Notes: a model not told the origin generated them from the letters alone. 64,000 nt of DNA from JAUVZL01 sp965603515 (GCA_965603515.1 CBFDDH010000007.1:20131-84130); one strand, 5' to 3'. Positions 1 through 9,269 are shown, counted from the first letter of the stretch. Made by a program: numbers and translations.

Positions 1-697
1 ATGTTCCTGCCTCACCAACGATCGGACCCATATCGTTGTACCCATCCCCTGCAGGAAGGATACTGAAATACGGTCCGAAATCGAATCCACCAACGGTTGG
101 ATCATGACACCATACATCCCCACCTTCTAAATACATAGTGCCGCCATTTTCAAGGTACTCTTTAAGCAAGAGCGCCTCAGTACTATTGGAATCAATTCTG
201 TAGTTGTTTGGATATACGCCAAGACAAGCATAGATCGCCTTATAACGGTTTAGATATGGTGAAAGTGTGGCCAGATGATCACCAAAGAACATCATACCCA
301 GACCAGAATCGATATTTATACCGGATTGGGGTGTTGGATCAGGATTCCAGACCAGGTAATCGAGTAGATTGCTGACTTCAATTGATCCACTGTCAATCGG
401 TAATTGCCATATCCCCTGTACCATTGAACTACCGATCATGATGCGGCTACTGTCATATATTATAATCGATGTATCAACATAAGCTGTTCCAGATGGGGTA
501 ATGATCTGAGTTCCGTAGATATCAAAAGGATTATTATATGCTGTATCACCGTGACCGGTCGCTACCCACCTGAATTCGAGATACTGAGAATCAAGTGGTT
601 CAATTTGATACTCGTTTATAACTTCTGAATTCCACAAAATGGGGTTTCCAGATAACTGAATTATACTGATAAATATTATTAGAATGATGCGCTTCAT
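1..697 (-). CDS. Secreted protein, C-terminus cut off by the window edge
   Basis: The reading frame stays open from the ATG at 697 to base 1, giving about 232 residues of a longer protein. The N-terminus (MKRIILIIFISIIQLSG) looks like a signal peptide. The middle is beta-rich, and near the edge the sequence LLKEYLENGGTMYLEGGD resembles the strand-helix segments of glutamine-amidotransferase-like or gingipain-like folds in secreted proteins. An in-frame ATG at 733 could add 12 residues, but the signal peptide favours 697. It has its own promoter at 758-785, just beyond the aspS stop. The missing C-terminus may carry a sorting domain like those of other secreted proteins here. I do not recognise the family, and function is unknown. 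Confidence 0.7.
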   Translation of the reverse strand, partial: MKRIILIIFISIIQLSGNPILWNSEVINEYQIEPLDSQYLEFRWVATGHGDTAYNNPFDIYGTQIITPSGTAYVDTSIIIYDSSRIMIGSSMVQGIWQLPIDSGSIEVSNLLDYLVWNPDPTPQSGINIDSGLGMMFFGDHLATLSPYLNRYKAIYACLGVYPNNYRIDSNSTEALLLKEYLENGGTMYLEGGDVWCHDPTVGGFDFGPYFSILPAGDGYNDMGPIVGEAGT

Positions 698-757
698 TAC
701 AATAAGGCCAATGTCTACGATACATCTATTCATTTATACCCCGTCGTTGTTTGTATA

Positions 758-785
758 ATTATACAACTAAATAGGGATTTGTCAA
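758..785 (-). promoter_or_regulatory. Sigma-70-type promoter of the partial secreted-protein gene
   Basis: On the minus strand TTGACA (785-780) and TATAAT (763-758) are separated by 16 nt. Both hexamers match consensus perfectly. Transcription should start near 751, giving a leader of about 50 nt before the ATG at 697. Confidence 0.75.
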
Positions 786-792
786 GATTCAA

Positions 793-2466
793 CTATTCAT
801 CGATTTTCACATGCAGGTCTTTCAACTGCTGCGGGGTTACTTGGTCAGGGATATTCTCCATCAAGCCCTGAGCTGTTGTAGTTTTGGGAAAAGCGATCAC
901 TTCCCTGATCGATTTCAATCCCGCTAAGATCATTATAATACGATCAATGCCTGGTGCGATACCACCGTGAGGCGGCGCACCGTACTCAAGTGCATCGAGC
1001 AGCATTGTATATTTTGCCGGGTCCATCTTAACAATGCCAAATAGTTTCTCCTGGATCTGGCGATTATGATTTCTGATACTGCCTGAGGCAAGCTCATTGC
1101 CATTACACACCAGATCATAGAGCCGGCCGTGCACTTTCAAAGGGTCGGTGTCCAGGTATTTAATATCCTCTTGTTTTGGCTGGGAAAAAATGTGATGACA
1201 GGGAGCATATTTTTCTGTCTCTTTATCAAGTTCAAATAATGGAAAATCATATACCCATAAAAATTCAAAGCCTTGTTTATGTAATTTTAGTTTTGTAGCG
1301 ATGTCATTCCTCAAGGAACCTAGGAATGAAAAAACCTTGTTATCACCTGCTGATATGACTAATAAATCACCCTTTTCTAATTTTAATTCAGCAGCAATAT
1401 CTTCATCCATAAGTTTAGCAATGCTGCCGCTGAATTTCTCATCTCTTTTGCACCAGAAAATTCCAGCAAGACCCAACTCTTTTGCCTGTTCATTCAATGC
1501 ATCAAATTCCTTTCTTGAAATCGCACCACCATCTTTTATAACCAATCCCCTTATCTCTTGTTTATCCTTAAAGGGTGGGAAGTTTTTCTCTTTGAAAATC
1601 TCCTTCACATCTATTATCTCCATTTCAAAACGCAGATCTGGTTTATCAGTACCATATCTTTCTATTACCTGCTTATAGGTTAACCTAAGAAAAGGCGTAT
1701 TCAATTCCTGGTTTAAGACCGTCTTTAATATGTGAGCGAACATACCTTCGGCGATTTTGAATATATCATCTTCATCAACAAAAGACATCTCAATGTCAAT
1801 CTGGGTATGTTCGGGCTGCTTGTCATGTCTCGGGTCCTCGTCGCGCATGCACCGGGCGATTTGGTAGTAGCGTTCAAACCCTGCAACCATGAGAAGCTGC
1901 TTGTACATCTGCGGTGACTGGGCAAGCGCATAAAACTTGCCCTTGTACAACCTCGATGGCACAAGATAATCGCGCGCTCCTTCGGGCATAGACCGGGTCA
2001 ATATCGGTGTTTCGATCTCGATGAAATAATTCTTATTCAAGTACTCCCTCATTGCGGTGATGACCTGGTGCCGGAATATTATAGCTTGTTGCATTGGCTC
2101 TCGGCGCAAATCAAGGTAGCGGTAGCGCAATCTGAGGTCTTCATTGGCTTTGACATCACTTTCCACCACAAAAGGCGGCACCTTTGATTTACCGAGCACC
2201 TCAATCTTGCTAACCTCTAATTCAACATCACCGGTTGTCATCTTGGGGGTTTTCTGTGCATCAGGTCTTTCCCTCACCTTACCAAATACCTGAATACAAT
2301 CCTGTAAGCCTAATTCCTTTACACCAAGTATTACCTTGGGATCAATAACAATCTGGAGCGTCGCGGTGCGGTCTCTTAAATCCACAAAGACCAGGCCACC
2401 GAGATTCCTGATCCGGTCAACCCAACCGAATGCTTCGACTTCTTGACCTAGTTTATCTTTTTGCAC
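793..2466 (-). CDS. aspS: Aspartyl-tRNA synthetase
   Basis: Class II aminoacyl-tRNA synthetase that charges tRNA-Asp in the cytoplasm. The 557 residues show the N-terminal OB-fold (GWVDRIRNLGGLVFVDLRDR), class II motif 2 (RDEDPRHDKQPEHTQID; bacterial enzymes usually have QPEFTQ), the bacterial insertion domain and motif 3 (GIAPGIDRIIMILAG). The length is slightly below the usual 580-600. The usual N-terminal segment (RTHxCGEL) before the OB-fold is missing, and the start is a GTG about 33 nt after the glyS stop. A strong AGGAG lies about 30 nt upstream of that GTG, too far for it, so translation might begin a few codons earlier at a non-AUG codon. It is the last gene of the HD-glyQ-glyS-aspS operon. 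Confidence 0.95.
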   Translation of the reverse strand: MQKDKLGQEVEAFGWVDRIRNLGGLVFVDLRDRTATLQIVIDPKVILGVKELGLQDCIQVFGKVRERPDAQKTPKMTTGDVELEVSKIEVLGKSKVPPFVVESDVKANEDLRLRYRYLDLRREPMQQAIIFRHQVITAMREYLNKNYFIEIETPILTRSMPEGARDYLVPSRLYKGKFYALAQSPQMYKQLLMVAGFERYYQIARCMRDEDPRHDKQPEHTQIDIEMSFVDEDDIFKIAEGMFAHILKTVLNQELNTPFLRLTYKQVIERYGTDKPDLRFEMEIIDVKEIFKEKNFPPFKDKQEIRGLVIKDGGAISRKEFDALNEQAKELGLAGIFWCKRDEKFSGSIAKLMDEDIAAELKLEKGDLLVISAGDNKVFSFLGSLRNDIATKLKLHKQGFEFLWVYDFPLFELDKETEKYAPCHHIFSQPKQEDIKYLDTDPLKVHGRLYDLVCNGNELASGSIRNHNRQIQEKLFGIVKMDPAKYTMLLDALEYGAPPHGGIAPGIDRIIMILAGLKSIREVIAFPKTTTAQGLMENIPDQVTPQQLKDLHVKIDE

Positions 2467-2498
2467 CTGTTTCAGGAAAATCTTTTTGATATCATCTC

Positions 2499-4550
2499 CT
2501 AATTTTTCTCGCCCTCGATTACAATCCTTGAGAAATCGCCAAACTGCAGGAATATTCTATTAATCAAATGAACAAGGGCTAACCTATTCTTCTTTATTTT
2601 TTCATCCTCACACATTACCATCACATCATCAAAAAACTTATCAATGTCTGGCCGCATAGCCAGAAGAAAATCAAGTATCTTTGGATAATCACGCGCTTCA
2701 AACAGAGCGCTCAATTGTCCGTCGGTTTCCATGCCCTTTTTAAACAGCTTTTTCTCTGCACTCTGCTTGAATAATTCTGTGTTGACCTTGCCCAGTCCCT
2801 TCACATCTTTCAATATATTTCTAACCCTTTTCTGACCGATAACAAGCTTGGTGAATTCTGCTTTGCCGCTCATTTTCTTCAGTGCTGCGCACCTCATACG
2901 TGCATCAACAATATCGCCTTTCCAGCGCGCAAATACGGCATTGATCTCATCATATCGGTACTTCTTGTCCTGGAGATAACGGTTGCATCGCTCAGTGAAA
3001 AACTCAAACAAAATCTCGTGTTCAATATCCTTTTTATAGAGCTTTAAGAGTGCCTTGACTGCATTGAACAATGTTATGTCGAACGAATTAGTGTTTATTA
3101 AATTCACCACTGCATAACCATTCCTGCGCACTGCCAAGGGATCATATGAGCCGCTTGGACGATTACCACTTAAAAATGCACCGACAATATTATCGATCTT
3201 GTCAATTATCGACAGAACGACACCCTCTTTTGTACTAGGCATCTTGTCACCGGCAAACTTAGGTAAGTAGTGCTGCTTTATTGCAGACACAACTGCCATG
3301 TCTTCACCACTTGCTTTGGCATAATGTCCGCCCATAATACCCTGCAAAGAAGTAAAATCATTTTCCCGTATCATCTCAGACAGCAGATCGACCTTGCATA
3401 ATCGTGCTGCACGTTTCAATACATCTAAATCGAGTTCAGGAACTCCCTTGAAAAAATCCGCAAAATCGCTGAGGCGGATCGCTTTCTCGTAAAGGCTGCC
3501 CAAACCCTTTAGCCACATCATGCGCTTGGTTTGTGCTTCCATACGTACCAATCCCTGTTTCGAATCATTTTTGTAATAGAAAAGAGCATCGTACAGTTTT
3601 GAGCCGACAACAAGCGTATAGCCCTTCCTAACATTTTGTAAAGCCTTCTTCTTAGCGCTGAAAACACAAACAAACCGGTGCGTTGGCTTTAGCCAAATCA
3701 AATTGCCCTGATTTTTAAGCACCGTCGCTAACACTTCCTCTGGAAGATCGAGGTACTGCTCATTAAAGCCTGCGACTACTGCTTCAGGATATTCAGTTGT
3801 GCAGTTTATTTCTTCGATCATTTCATTGGTGTAAAGAGGTTTACCTTCAGTTTTTTCAACTGCCTTCTTAACGCGTTTGACAATGAGCTTCCGGCGCTCA
3901 TTTGGATCGACAACAACGCCACCGTGTCTCAGAAGATTTATGTATTCCCGCGGTTTTTCCAGACGTATTGATTTGAAAGAAAAGTGTTGATTACCAATTG
4001 AATGGCGGTCAGCGCGTACCCCAGCAAAGGTAAATTTAAGGGGTCGGCGGTCGAGTAGCGCAACGATCCACCGGATTGGTCTGGGGAATTTGACTCCCCC
4101 TTTAGTCCAGATCATTGTCCTGGGGAATTCCAGTGTCTTCAGGATTTTCGGTATTTCTTCATAGAGGATATCTTCAGTGTTTGCACCGACAATCTCTTTC
4201 TTTCCACAAACATATTCACCTTTTTTGACCTTCCTAACAACTATCTGGGAACGCTTTAGATCATTGGCTTTCATGAACCCTTTGAGCATTTGCGTTGGCT
4301 GATTCTGTTCATCAAACGCGAGTCTCTTGGGCGGCCCCTGAATTTCCACGACCTTAGGTTTTTGCCTCCTTGTCAAACCAAGAACAAGAACCCCGATGCG
4401 TCGTGGTGTGTAAATCGTACGCACTGAACGATGGAATATCCTCTCTCGGTTGAGAAGACCAACGACCTTGTCAGATAACTCATTGGCGGCTTTACTCAAG
4501 AATGCAGGCGGGAATTCTTCAAATCCGATTTCCAGAAGAAAATCAATCAT
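2499..4550 (-). CDS. glyS: Glycyl-tRNA synthetase beta subunit
   Basis: Beta chain of the bacterial heterotetrameric (alpha2beta2) glycyl-tRNA synthetase; the alpha chain carries the active site and the beta chain binds tRNA-Gly. The protein begins MIDFLLEIGFEEFPPAFL, the family signature, and contains the HD-like and anticodon-binding regions typical of GlyS (for example LSIIDKIDNIVGAFLSGNRP). The chosen ATG at 4550 overlaps the glyQ stop by four bases (ATGA), so the two subunits should be translationally coupled. A longer frame to 4601 exists but would overlap glyQ by 55 nt. The 683 residues match the usual length of about 690. Confidence 0.95.
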   Translation of the reverse strand: MIDFLLEIGFEEFPPAFLSKAANELSDKVVGLLNRERIFHRSVRTIYTPRRIGVLVLGLTRRQKPKVVEIQGPPKRLAFDEQNQPTQMLKGFMKANDLKRSQIVVRKVKKGEYVCGKKEIVGANTEDILYEEIPKILKTLEFPRTMIWTKGGVKFPRPIRWIVALLDRRPLKFTFAGVRADRHSIGNQHFSFKSIRLEKPREYINLLRHGGVVVDPNERRKLIVKRVKKAVEKTEGKPLYTNEMIEEINCTTEYPEAVVAGFNEQYLDLPEEVLATVLKNQGNLIWLKPTHRFVCVFSAKKKALQNVRKGYTLVVGSKLYDALFYYKNDSKQGLVRMEAQTKRMMWLKGLGSLYEKAIRLSDFADFFKGVPELDLDVLKRAARLCKVDLLSEMIRENDFTSLQGIMGGHYAKASGEDMAVVSAIKQHYLPKFAGDKMPSTKEGVVLSIIDKIDNIVGAFLSGNRPSGSYDPLAVRRNGYAVVNLINTNSFDITLFNAVKALLKLYKKDIEHEILFEFFTERCNRYLQDKKYRYDEINAVFARWKGDIVDARMRCAALKKMSGKAEFTKLVIGQKRVRNILKDVKGLGKVNTELFKQSAEKKLFKKGMETDGQLSALFEARDYPKILDFLLAMRPDIDKFFDDVMVMCEDEKIKKNRLALVHLINRIFLQFGDFSRIVIEGEKN

Positions 4551-5434
4551 CGCTTCACGCCTTTTTTGAGAACACTTTGTCCAGATATCTTTTGTCTGCA
4601 CAACTGCGCTACCTGACCAGCAAGCGCACGTACGCGTGCGATCATCTTGACTCGTTCAGAAATACTGATCGCACCCCGCGCCTCAAGAACATTAAAAATG
4701 TGCGAGCACTTAATAGTATAGTCATAACCAGGAAGGGGCAATCCCTTCTCAAAAAGCCGTACTGCTTCTGCTTCATACTGATTAAAAAGTGAAACGAGGA
4801 GTCTGGTATCAGCTGCCGAAAAATTGTATTCTGAAAACTCAATCTCATTTTGACGGTACACATCACCCCAGGTCAGTATATTGTTCCATTTCAAATCAAA
4901 AACAGATTCTACTCCCTGCAAGAGCATGGCGATCCTTTCTAGCCCATAACTGAGTTCAACGGGGATTTCTTCAAGCTCAAGGCCTCCGGCTTGTTGAAAA
5001 TAAGTGAACTGGGTTATTTCTAACCCATCAAGCCACACTTCCCAACCAAGCCCCCAAGCACCCAGAGTTGGCGCATCCCAATCTCCTTCTACGAACCTGA
5101 CTTCATGTTCTTTGAGCTTGAAACCGGTGCATTCAAGTGATTCCAGGAAAAACCGCTGTATGTCATCAGGTGCCGGCTGCATTATCACCTGGAGTTGATA
5201 GAACTGCTGAAAACGCAACGGGTTTTCAGCATACCGACCATCGCGTGGTCGCTTACAGATTTCCACGTAGCAGACATTCCAGGGCTTGTTATCGAGCACC
5301 CGGATAAAGGTCGCAGGGTTAAAAGTACCTGCACCAACTTCAGAGTTGTACGGTTGATAAAGCAGGCAACCCTTTTTTTGCCAGTATTTAGACAAATCAA
5401 GGATGATATTTTCAAAAGTGCGTAGCTTCTTCAT
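4547..5434 (-). CDS. glyQ: Glycyl-tRNA synthetase alpha subunit
   Basis: Catalytic alpha chain of the tetrameric class II glycyl-tRNA synthetase. The 295 residues carry the family hallmarks: LSKYWQKKGCLLYQPY near the N-terminus, then RPRDGRYAENPLRFQQFYQ and YQLQVIMQPAPDDIQ. The stop TGA overlaps the glyS start and its own ATG overlaps the TGA of the HD gene (both ATGA), so three genes are coupled by 4-nt overlaps. These overlaps also show that TGA is a true stop codon in this genome, which matters for the in-frame TGA genes elsewhere in the window. Confidence 0.96.
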   Translation of the reverse strand: MKKLRTFENIILDLSKYWQKKGCLLYQPYNSEVGAGTFNPATFIRVLDNKPWNVCYVEICKRPRDGRYAENPLRFQQFYQLQVIMQPAPDDIQRFFLESLECTGFKLKEHEVRFVEGDWDAPTLGAWGLGWEVWLDGLEITQFTYFQQAGGLELEEIPVELSYGLERIAMLLQGVESVFDLKWNNILTWGDVYRQNEIEFSEYNFSAADTRLLVSLFNQYEAEAVRLFEKGLPLPGYDYTIKCSHIFNVLEARGAISISERVKMIARVRALAGQVAQLCRQKISGQSVLKKGVKR

Positions 5435-5976
5435 AGACCTAAATCATCAGATATTTTCTGCATGCTGTGGAGACATACTTCAACAAAATCACTCAGTTCC
5501 AAGCCCAGATTATGACAGGTTTCAATCTGATCTCGGTTGGCTCCAGCAGCAAAACGTTTTTCCTTAAATCGCCTCAAGACAAAATCAATATCCAGGGATT
5601 TCAAGCTCTTGTCAGGATGCATGAGCGCTGATGCAACGATCAATCCGGTTAAAGGGTCAGTAGCAAACAGAGCCCAATCAAGCTTTGATTCTGGCGTCAG
5701 GTGACCAACATGGACTTTGATAGCATGGATAATATCCTCTTCAAGCCCCAGGGATTCAAGGTATTCAGCTCCAACTATGCCGTGTTTTAGCGGTTCATCC
5801 TTGGTCTCCTCGTAGTCAATATCGTGGAGTAAACCAGTTAAAGCCCATTTTTCGACATCTTCACCGAATTTTGCCGCCAGTTCTGCTAAGCAGGATTCAG
5901 TTGCTAGACAATGCTTGAAAAGGTTGCTATTCTTCAATTTCTCGCGCAGTATACGGATTCCATGGTCTCTAGTCAT
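5431..5976 (-). CDS. HD-domain phosphohydrolase-like protein
   Basis: A 181-residue protein of the HD superfamily, probably a metal-dependent phosphohydrolase; the substrate is unknown. His22 (KHCLATE), the HD pair His51-Asp52 (GLLHDIDYE), the helix with VHVGHL, and Asp107 (FATDPLTGL) make up the expected metal-binding set. Small HD proteins of this type often sit next to housekeeping genes. It is the first gene of the operon, and its TGA overlaps the glyQ start. The start codon lies only about 8 nt downstream of a good -10 element with no Shine-Dalgarno, so its message may be leaderless. Product class is secure; the biological role is not. Confidence 0.85.
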   Translation of the reverse strand: MTRDHGIRILREKLKNSNLFKHCLATESCLAELAAKFGEDVEKWALTGLLHDIDYEETKDEPLKHGIVGAEYLESLGLEEDIIHAIKVHVGHLTPESKLDWALFATDPLTGLIVASALMHPDKSLKSLDIDFVLRRFKEKRFAAGANRDQIETCHNLGLELSDFVEVCLHSMQKISDDLGL

Positions 5977-6474
5977 AGAAATTAATTATGCATATTTTTG
6001 GAAAAATGTCAAGGAAAATCTTCTCCGCAGAAGTAATCGGCAAAGCATTTATTGAGTTATTAAGTTATTGGAACCTTTGAATCCCAAGGGGATTGGAAGT
6101 TAGCACTACGTGCTGGAAAGGAGCTGACGCTGGAAGTTAGCACTACGTGCTGGAACAGTCTTAATTCCCTTCATTTCAGATTATTCCATTCGAAGAATCC
6201 ATTCCAGTGTGAAACACTCATTTCCATACGAAGTATCCCTTCTATGCTCAGCATCATTCATTAGGTAATTGAGTCATTCTCTGGCGAGCTTGTCCTGAGT
6301 TATATGTCGAAGGGACCAGGGAATCCAGTCTCTCCAACAGAGTGTGTTCTCCGTTTCACCGTTTCTCCCAGTCACCGTTTCATGTATTTCACCGAGGCGC
6401 TCTACGCCCTACTCCCTACCTCCTACTGCCAATTATGGCGGTTGATTTCTTATGAAATCCTGCTATAATGAACA
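5977..6474. repeat. Intergenic repeat region, copy A
   Basis: This 498-nt gap has no gene. It holds two identical 25-bp direct repeats (6094-6118 and 6131-6155, starting TGGAAGTTAGCACTACG), each containing a mini-hairpin AGCAC-TAC-GTGCT with a 3-nt loop, separated by a related AGC-TGAC-GCT element. Segments of this gap recur at 7291-7480 on the other side of the patatin gene (TTGGAACCTTTGAAT, GGAAAGGAGCTGACGCTGGA, and GCATCATTCATTAGGTAA). Its right part has pyrimidine-rich tracts (CCGTTTCTCC, CCCTACTCCCTACC) of a kind seen at several other places in the window. Confidence 0.7.
5985..6012 (-). promoter_or_regulatory. Promoter of the HD-glyQ-glyS-aspS operon
   Basis: Minus-strand TTGACA (6012-6007), 16-nt spacer, CATAAT (5990-5985). 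The predicted transcription start falls at about 5978, two bases before the ATG at 5976, implying a leaderless or nearly leaderless transcript. Confidence 0.65.
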
Positions 6475-7278
6475 ATGCTCGCTCTTGTACTCGGTGGTGG
6501 TGCAGCAAAAGGATATGCCCATATCGGAGTTCTTAAAGTCCTGGATGAAATGGGGATAAAACCCGATATCATTATAGGTGCCAGCATGGGTGCTTTAATT
6601 GGAGGTTTTGCTGCTGCTGGTTTCAGTACTCAGGAAATCGAAGATATTTCTGTTCGAGTAGATAAAAAGAAGAAAAAATGGCTATTTAAACTCCACTTGT
6701 CAAAAAAGGGATTTGTTGATGGTAAAAATGTCGTAAAATACCTAAATACCTATTTAGGCGGCAAGAAAATCGAAGAATTACCAGTAAAATTCTGCTGTAT
6801 CGCGACGGATATTGAAGAGAATTGCCAGATTGTCATTGACAAAGGCAATCTCGTCCAAGGCATCAGAGCAGCCATATCAATCCCTGGCGTGTTCATGGCA
6901 TACAAATATGCAGGTCATGTGCTTATTGATGGTGGTTTTGTAAACCCTGTACCTATTGGCGTTGCCCAGGAACTTGGTGCAAAAAAGGTTATTGCGGTCA
7001 ATGTCCTGCGCCGGGTTGACTACAAAACAAATATCCTCACGTCAAAAACGCCATCAAATAAAACATATACTATTAAAAAGGTGCTTGTAGAAACTATTGA
7101 CTATGCAACATCAAAGTTGATTGACCACGAACTTCTGAACATGGGAGATGGCATCTTAATGAATCTTAATACTAGAGGGATTGGATTGAGCCATTTTGAA
7201 AAAGCCCGTGAGGCAATTGACCTGGGTTATAAACAAGCCCAAAAATACTGCAAAGCCCTGGAACGATTTAAGCATTAG
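6475..7278 (+). CDS. Patatin-like phospholipase (RssA/YchK type)
   Basis: Predicted serine acyl hydrolase acting on phospholipids or other acyl esters, 267 residues. It has the glycine-rich oxyanion loop GGGAAKGYAHIGVL (residues 8-20), the nucleophile elbow GASMG with Ser37 and the catalytic Asp152 in DGGFVNP, so the Ser-Asp dyad is complete. There is no signal peptide, which suggests a cytoplasmic or peripheral membrane enzyme like RssA. The ATG is preceded by AATGAACA without a good Shine-Dalgarno, so the start is moderately certain. The gene stands alone between two intergenic regions that share repeated sequence. Confidence 0.88.
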   Translation: MLALVLGGGAAKGYAHIGVLKVLDEMGIKPDIIIGASMGALIGGFAAAGFSTQEIEDISVRVDKKKKKWLFKLHLSKKGFVDGKNVVKYLNTYLGGKKIEELPVKFCCIATDIEENCQIVIDKGNLVQGIRAAISIPGVFMAYKYAGHVLIDGGFVNPVPIGVAQELGAKKVIAVNVLRRVDYKTNILTSKTPSNKTYTIKKVLVETIDYATSKLIDHELLNMGDGILMNLNTRGIGLSHFEKAREAIDLGYKQAQKYCKALERFKH

Positions 7279-7610
7279 GCTAAAAAAGAAGTCATTGGAA
7301 CCTTTGAATACTAACGGATTGGAAGAGAGCACTGCGTGCTGGAAAGGAGCTGACGCTGGAAGGGAGCTGCGCTGGAATAATATTTGATCTTTTTTATTTC
7401 CATCATCATAACTTCATATCTTCACAACTTCATTCATTAATCCTCTTCTATGCTTAGCATCATTCATTAGGTAACTAAGTAATTCTCTCACCTACGTTCA
7501 TCTCGCTACCCTCGATATCTTCGACGAGATCTTCGATAAGTTATTAAGTTATTTGTAGCTTGGTTCTTGGGATTTGGAGCTTGTTTCCTGGTAGTCACCC
7601 TTTTTTTTGC
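7279..7610. repeat. Intergenic repeat region, copy B
   Basis: No gene in these 332 nt. Positions 7295-7376 repeat the copy A motifs with variation: the mini-hairpin here is AGCAC-TGC-GTGCT, followed by the AGC-TGAC-GCT and AGC-TGC-GCT elements. The segment at 7441-7480 matches 6241-6280. The right end (7561-7600, GGTTCTTGGGATTTGGAGCT) resembles 12618-12656. Confidence 0.65.
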
Positions 7611-8525
7611 TTAGAATTTAACGACAAAATCTATATAGGGAAAACCCGGCAAAATCATATCCTCGCCAATGGTATTTAGAAGACCAAGGTCTACGCTCAG
7701 TTTTTCACCGAAGAAACGAATTCCCAGTGAAACCAAGGGTTGATCTATACCGGGAGTCATCCAGTTTTCACTCACCAGAGATATTCTCCTTGAGATTCGA
7801 TGTTGTCCGCCAAGCATGAGCAATGGAGTATCATCGAATTCCCAATCAACATACCCAAAACCGATTCCCGCGGTAAGGTTACTATTCGCACTGCCGACCG
7901 TGCCAACTCCATAGCATATTCCCACAGTTGCATTAGATTCGTCATCAAAAGAAGGTATTTTTACTAGTAATGCACCTCCAGCAAGACTAAAATTTTCTAC
8001 TATATTAAAACCCACTTTGGGCATGAAATAGAAAAGATTGTTCTCTATGCCTATCCATGGGAATATTGAAGCACCGCCGGCGATCGTGATATTATCGGTA
8101 ATACCAAAGGCGAGCATCGGGAAAAAAAGATAGTAGTCGGCAAAATAACCTTCACCACCTTTTAGGCAACGTGCTGTCGGCGCAAACAATAATCGCGTAT
8201 CATTTGGGTTTGGGAACCAGTATGTACCGCCGACAAAATGTGAAATTGGCACTTCTTTTATTTCTTCTATTTTAAATATCTCGATAATGATAATCCCAAG
8301 ATCAGTTTCGAATTGTATTTTATCGTCCTCGATCTCGGTAATACGCCCCATGATTATTGAGCCATCGAGTGTCTTGATGTTTTGAACATAACCGGTATCA
8401 GGGATTCTTATCGTACCTTTAATTTCGCTTGATTCTTGTGCATACGCTTTTCCTCTTGGGTATATTATGTTACAAATGCATAAACATATTATAATGGGTA
8501 TTACAATTGATTTGCAATCTCTCAT
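7611..8525 (-). CDS. Predicted outer-membrane beta-barrel protein
   Basis: Not a family I can name. The 304 residues begin with a hydrophobic signal peptide (MRDCKSIVIPIIICLCICN) ending near the AYAQ cleavage-like site. A short Sm-like beta segment follows (TLDGSIIMGRITEIEDDKIQ), and then alternating amphipathic strands rich in Gly and aromatic residues end in IDFVVKF, a terminal Phe typical of outer-membrane barrels. The ATG at 8525 was chosen because GGAGGAGG lies 5-9 nt upstream; a longer frame to 8588 would run across the promoter. It is transcribed divergently from the lipoprotein gene at 8628. Confidence 0.65.
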   Translation of the reverse strand: MRDCKSIVIPIIICLCICNIIYPRGKAYAQESSEIKGTIRIPDTGYVQNIKTLDGSIIMGRITEIEDDKIQFETDLGIIIIEIFKIEEIKEVPISHFVGGTYWFPNPNDTRLLFAPTARCLKGGEGYFADYYLFFPMLAFGITDNITIAGGASIFPWIGIENNLFYFMPKVGFNIVENFSLAGGALLVKIPSFDDESNATVGICYGVGTVGSANSNLTAGIGFGYVDWEFDDTPLLMLGGQHRISRRISLVSENWMTPGIDQPLVSLGIRFFGEKLSVDLGLLNTIGEDMILPGFPYIDFVVKF

Positions 8526-8541
8526 TTTTCCTCCTCCAATT

Positions 8542-8604
8542 ATTATATTACGCCTTGGTATGAAGTCAAGAGTACTTGACAAAGTCACAGTTATTCCATA
8601 TATT
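8542..8604. promoter_or_regulatory. Divergent promoter pair
   Basis: Minus strand: TTGACT (8569-8564), 16 nt, TATAAT (8547-8542), driving the barrel gene. Plus strand: TTGACA (8576-8581), 17 nt, TATATT (8599-8604), driving the lipoprotein gene. The two -35 boxes lie 6 nt apart back to back, so one regulator could affect both. Confidence 0.65.
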
Positions 8605-8627
8605 CATAGCAGAAAGGAGAAAAAGAA

Positions 8628-9269
8628 ATGAAAGTAAAGAGAAATGGACTGATTTCATATTTTGGTTTTGCCTTAGTTATATTGGCGATTTTAATAGGAT
8701 GTAGCAAGAAAGTCATGGTTCCACCCCGGATCGATCTTAGCGATCATGAAATTGTCGGTATTATAGAATTCTCATGCTCAGAAAACGGAAAACTCGCTTC
8801 CCTGACAACGAGCAGGTTTATGGAATCTGCCCGACGGGATCAGGGCATGATCCGTATTATCGATCTCGGTACTGAGGCTGAGGTACTCAAAAAGATCGGC
8901 CACAATAAATTAAACCAGGAAGCATTCATTGAAATCGGTGAAAAATACGAAGTCGCCACTATCTTTACGGGTAAACTTATCATCTCAGATGTCAGACCCG
9001 ATATCATGATAACCCCGGGATTAGGTTATATGGGTTTTGGTGCTGAGGTCGATGCAACCCTCAGTGCACAGATGATAGAAACAGTAACCGGTGCGTCGAT
9101 ATGGAACAATTCCGGGAGTGCAACAAGAAGTGTCGGTCATGTAAGCATTTTTGGAGGTCACGCTTTTGCCTTTGATGCTGAAGATCCTGATAAAGCTTAT
9201 GGCAAGCTCGTTGATGAACTAGTCGATAGAGTTACCAGGGATTTACAAGTCACCTGGGAACGACAGTAG
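8628..9269 (+). CDS. Lipoprotein, CsgG/GNA1162-like
   Basis: A 213-residue predicted lipoprotein with a signal peptide and lipobox LIGC near residue 25. The body has the pattern of CsgG-like and DUF799-like periplasmic lipoproteins: an early strand (EIVGIIEFSCSENGKLASLTTS), a helix that ranks components (GEKYEVATIFTGKLIISDV) and a late segment describing output strands (VDATLSAQMIETVTGASIWN). Such proteins sit at the outer membrane and in some cases form secretion pores; here this is only a fold-level suggestion. AGAAAGGAG precedes the ATG. Shares a divergent promoter region with the barrel protein gene. Confidence 0.65.
   Translation: MKVKRNGLISYFGFALVILAILIGCSKKVMVPPRIDLSDHEIVGIIEFSCSENGKLASLTTSRFMESARRDQGMIRIIDLGTEAEVLKKIGHNKLNQEAFIEIGEKYEVATIFTGKLIISDVRPDIMITPGLGYMGFGAEVDATLSAQMIETVTGASIWNNSGSATRSVGHVSIFGGHAFAFDAEDPDKAYGKLVDELVDRVTRDLQVTWERQ

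Noticed and set aside
1301..1678. 125-codon open frame opposite aspS
   Set aside because: Antisense to a conserved housekeeping gene; no protein-like features.
6094..6155. CRISPR array
   Set aside because: Only two repeat units with a repeat-derived spacer; no cas genes anywhere in the window.
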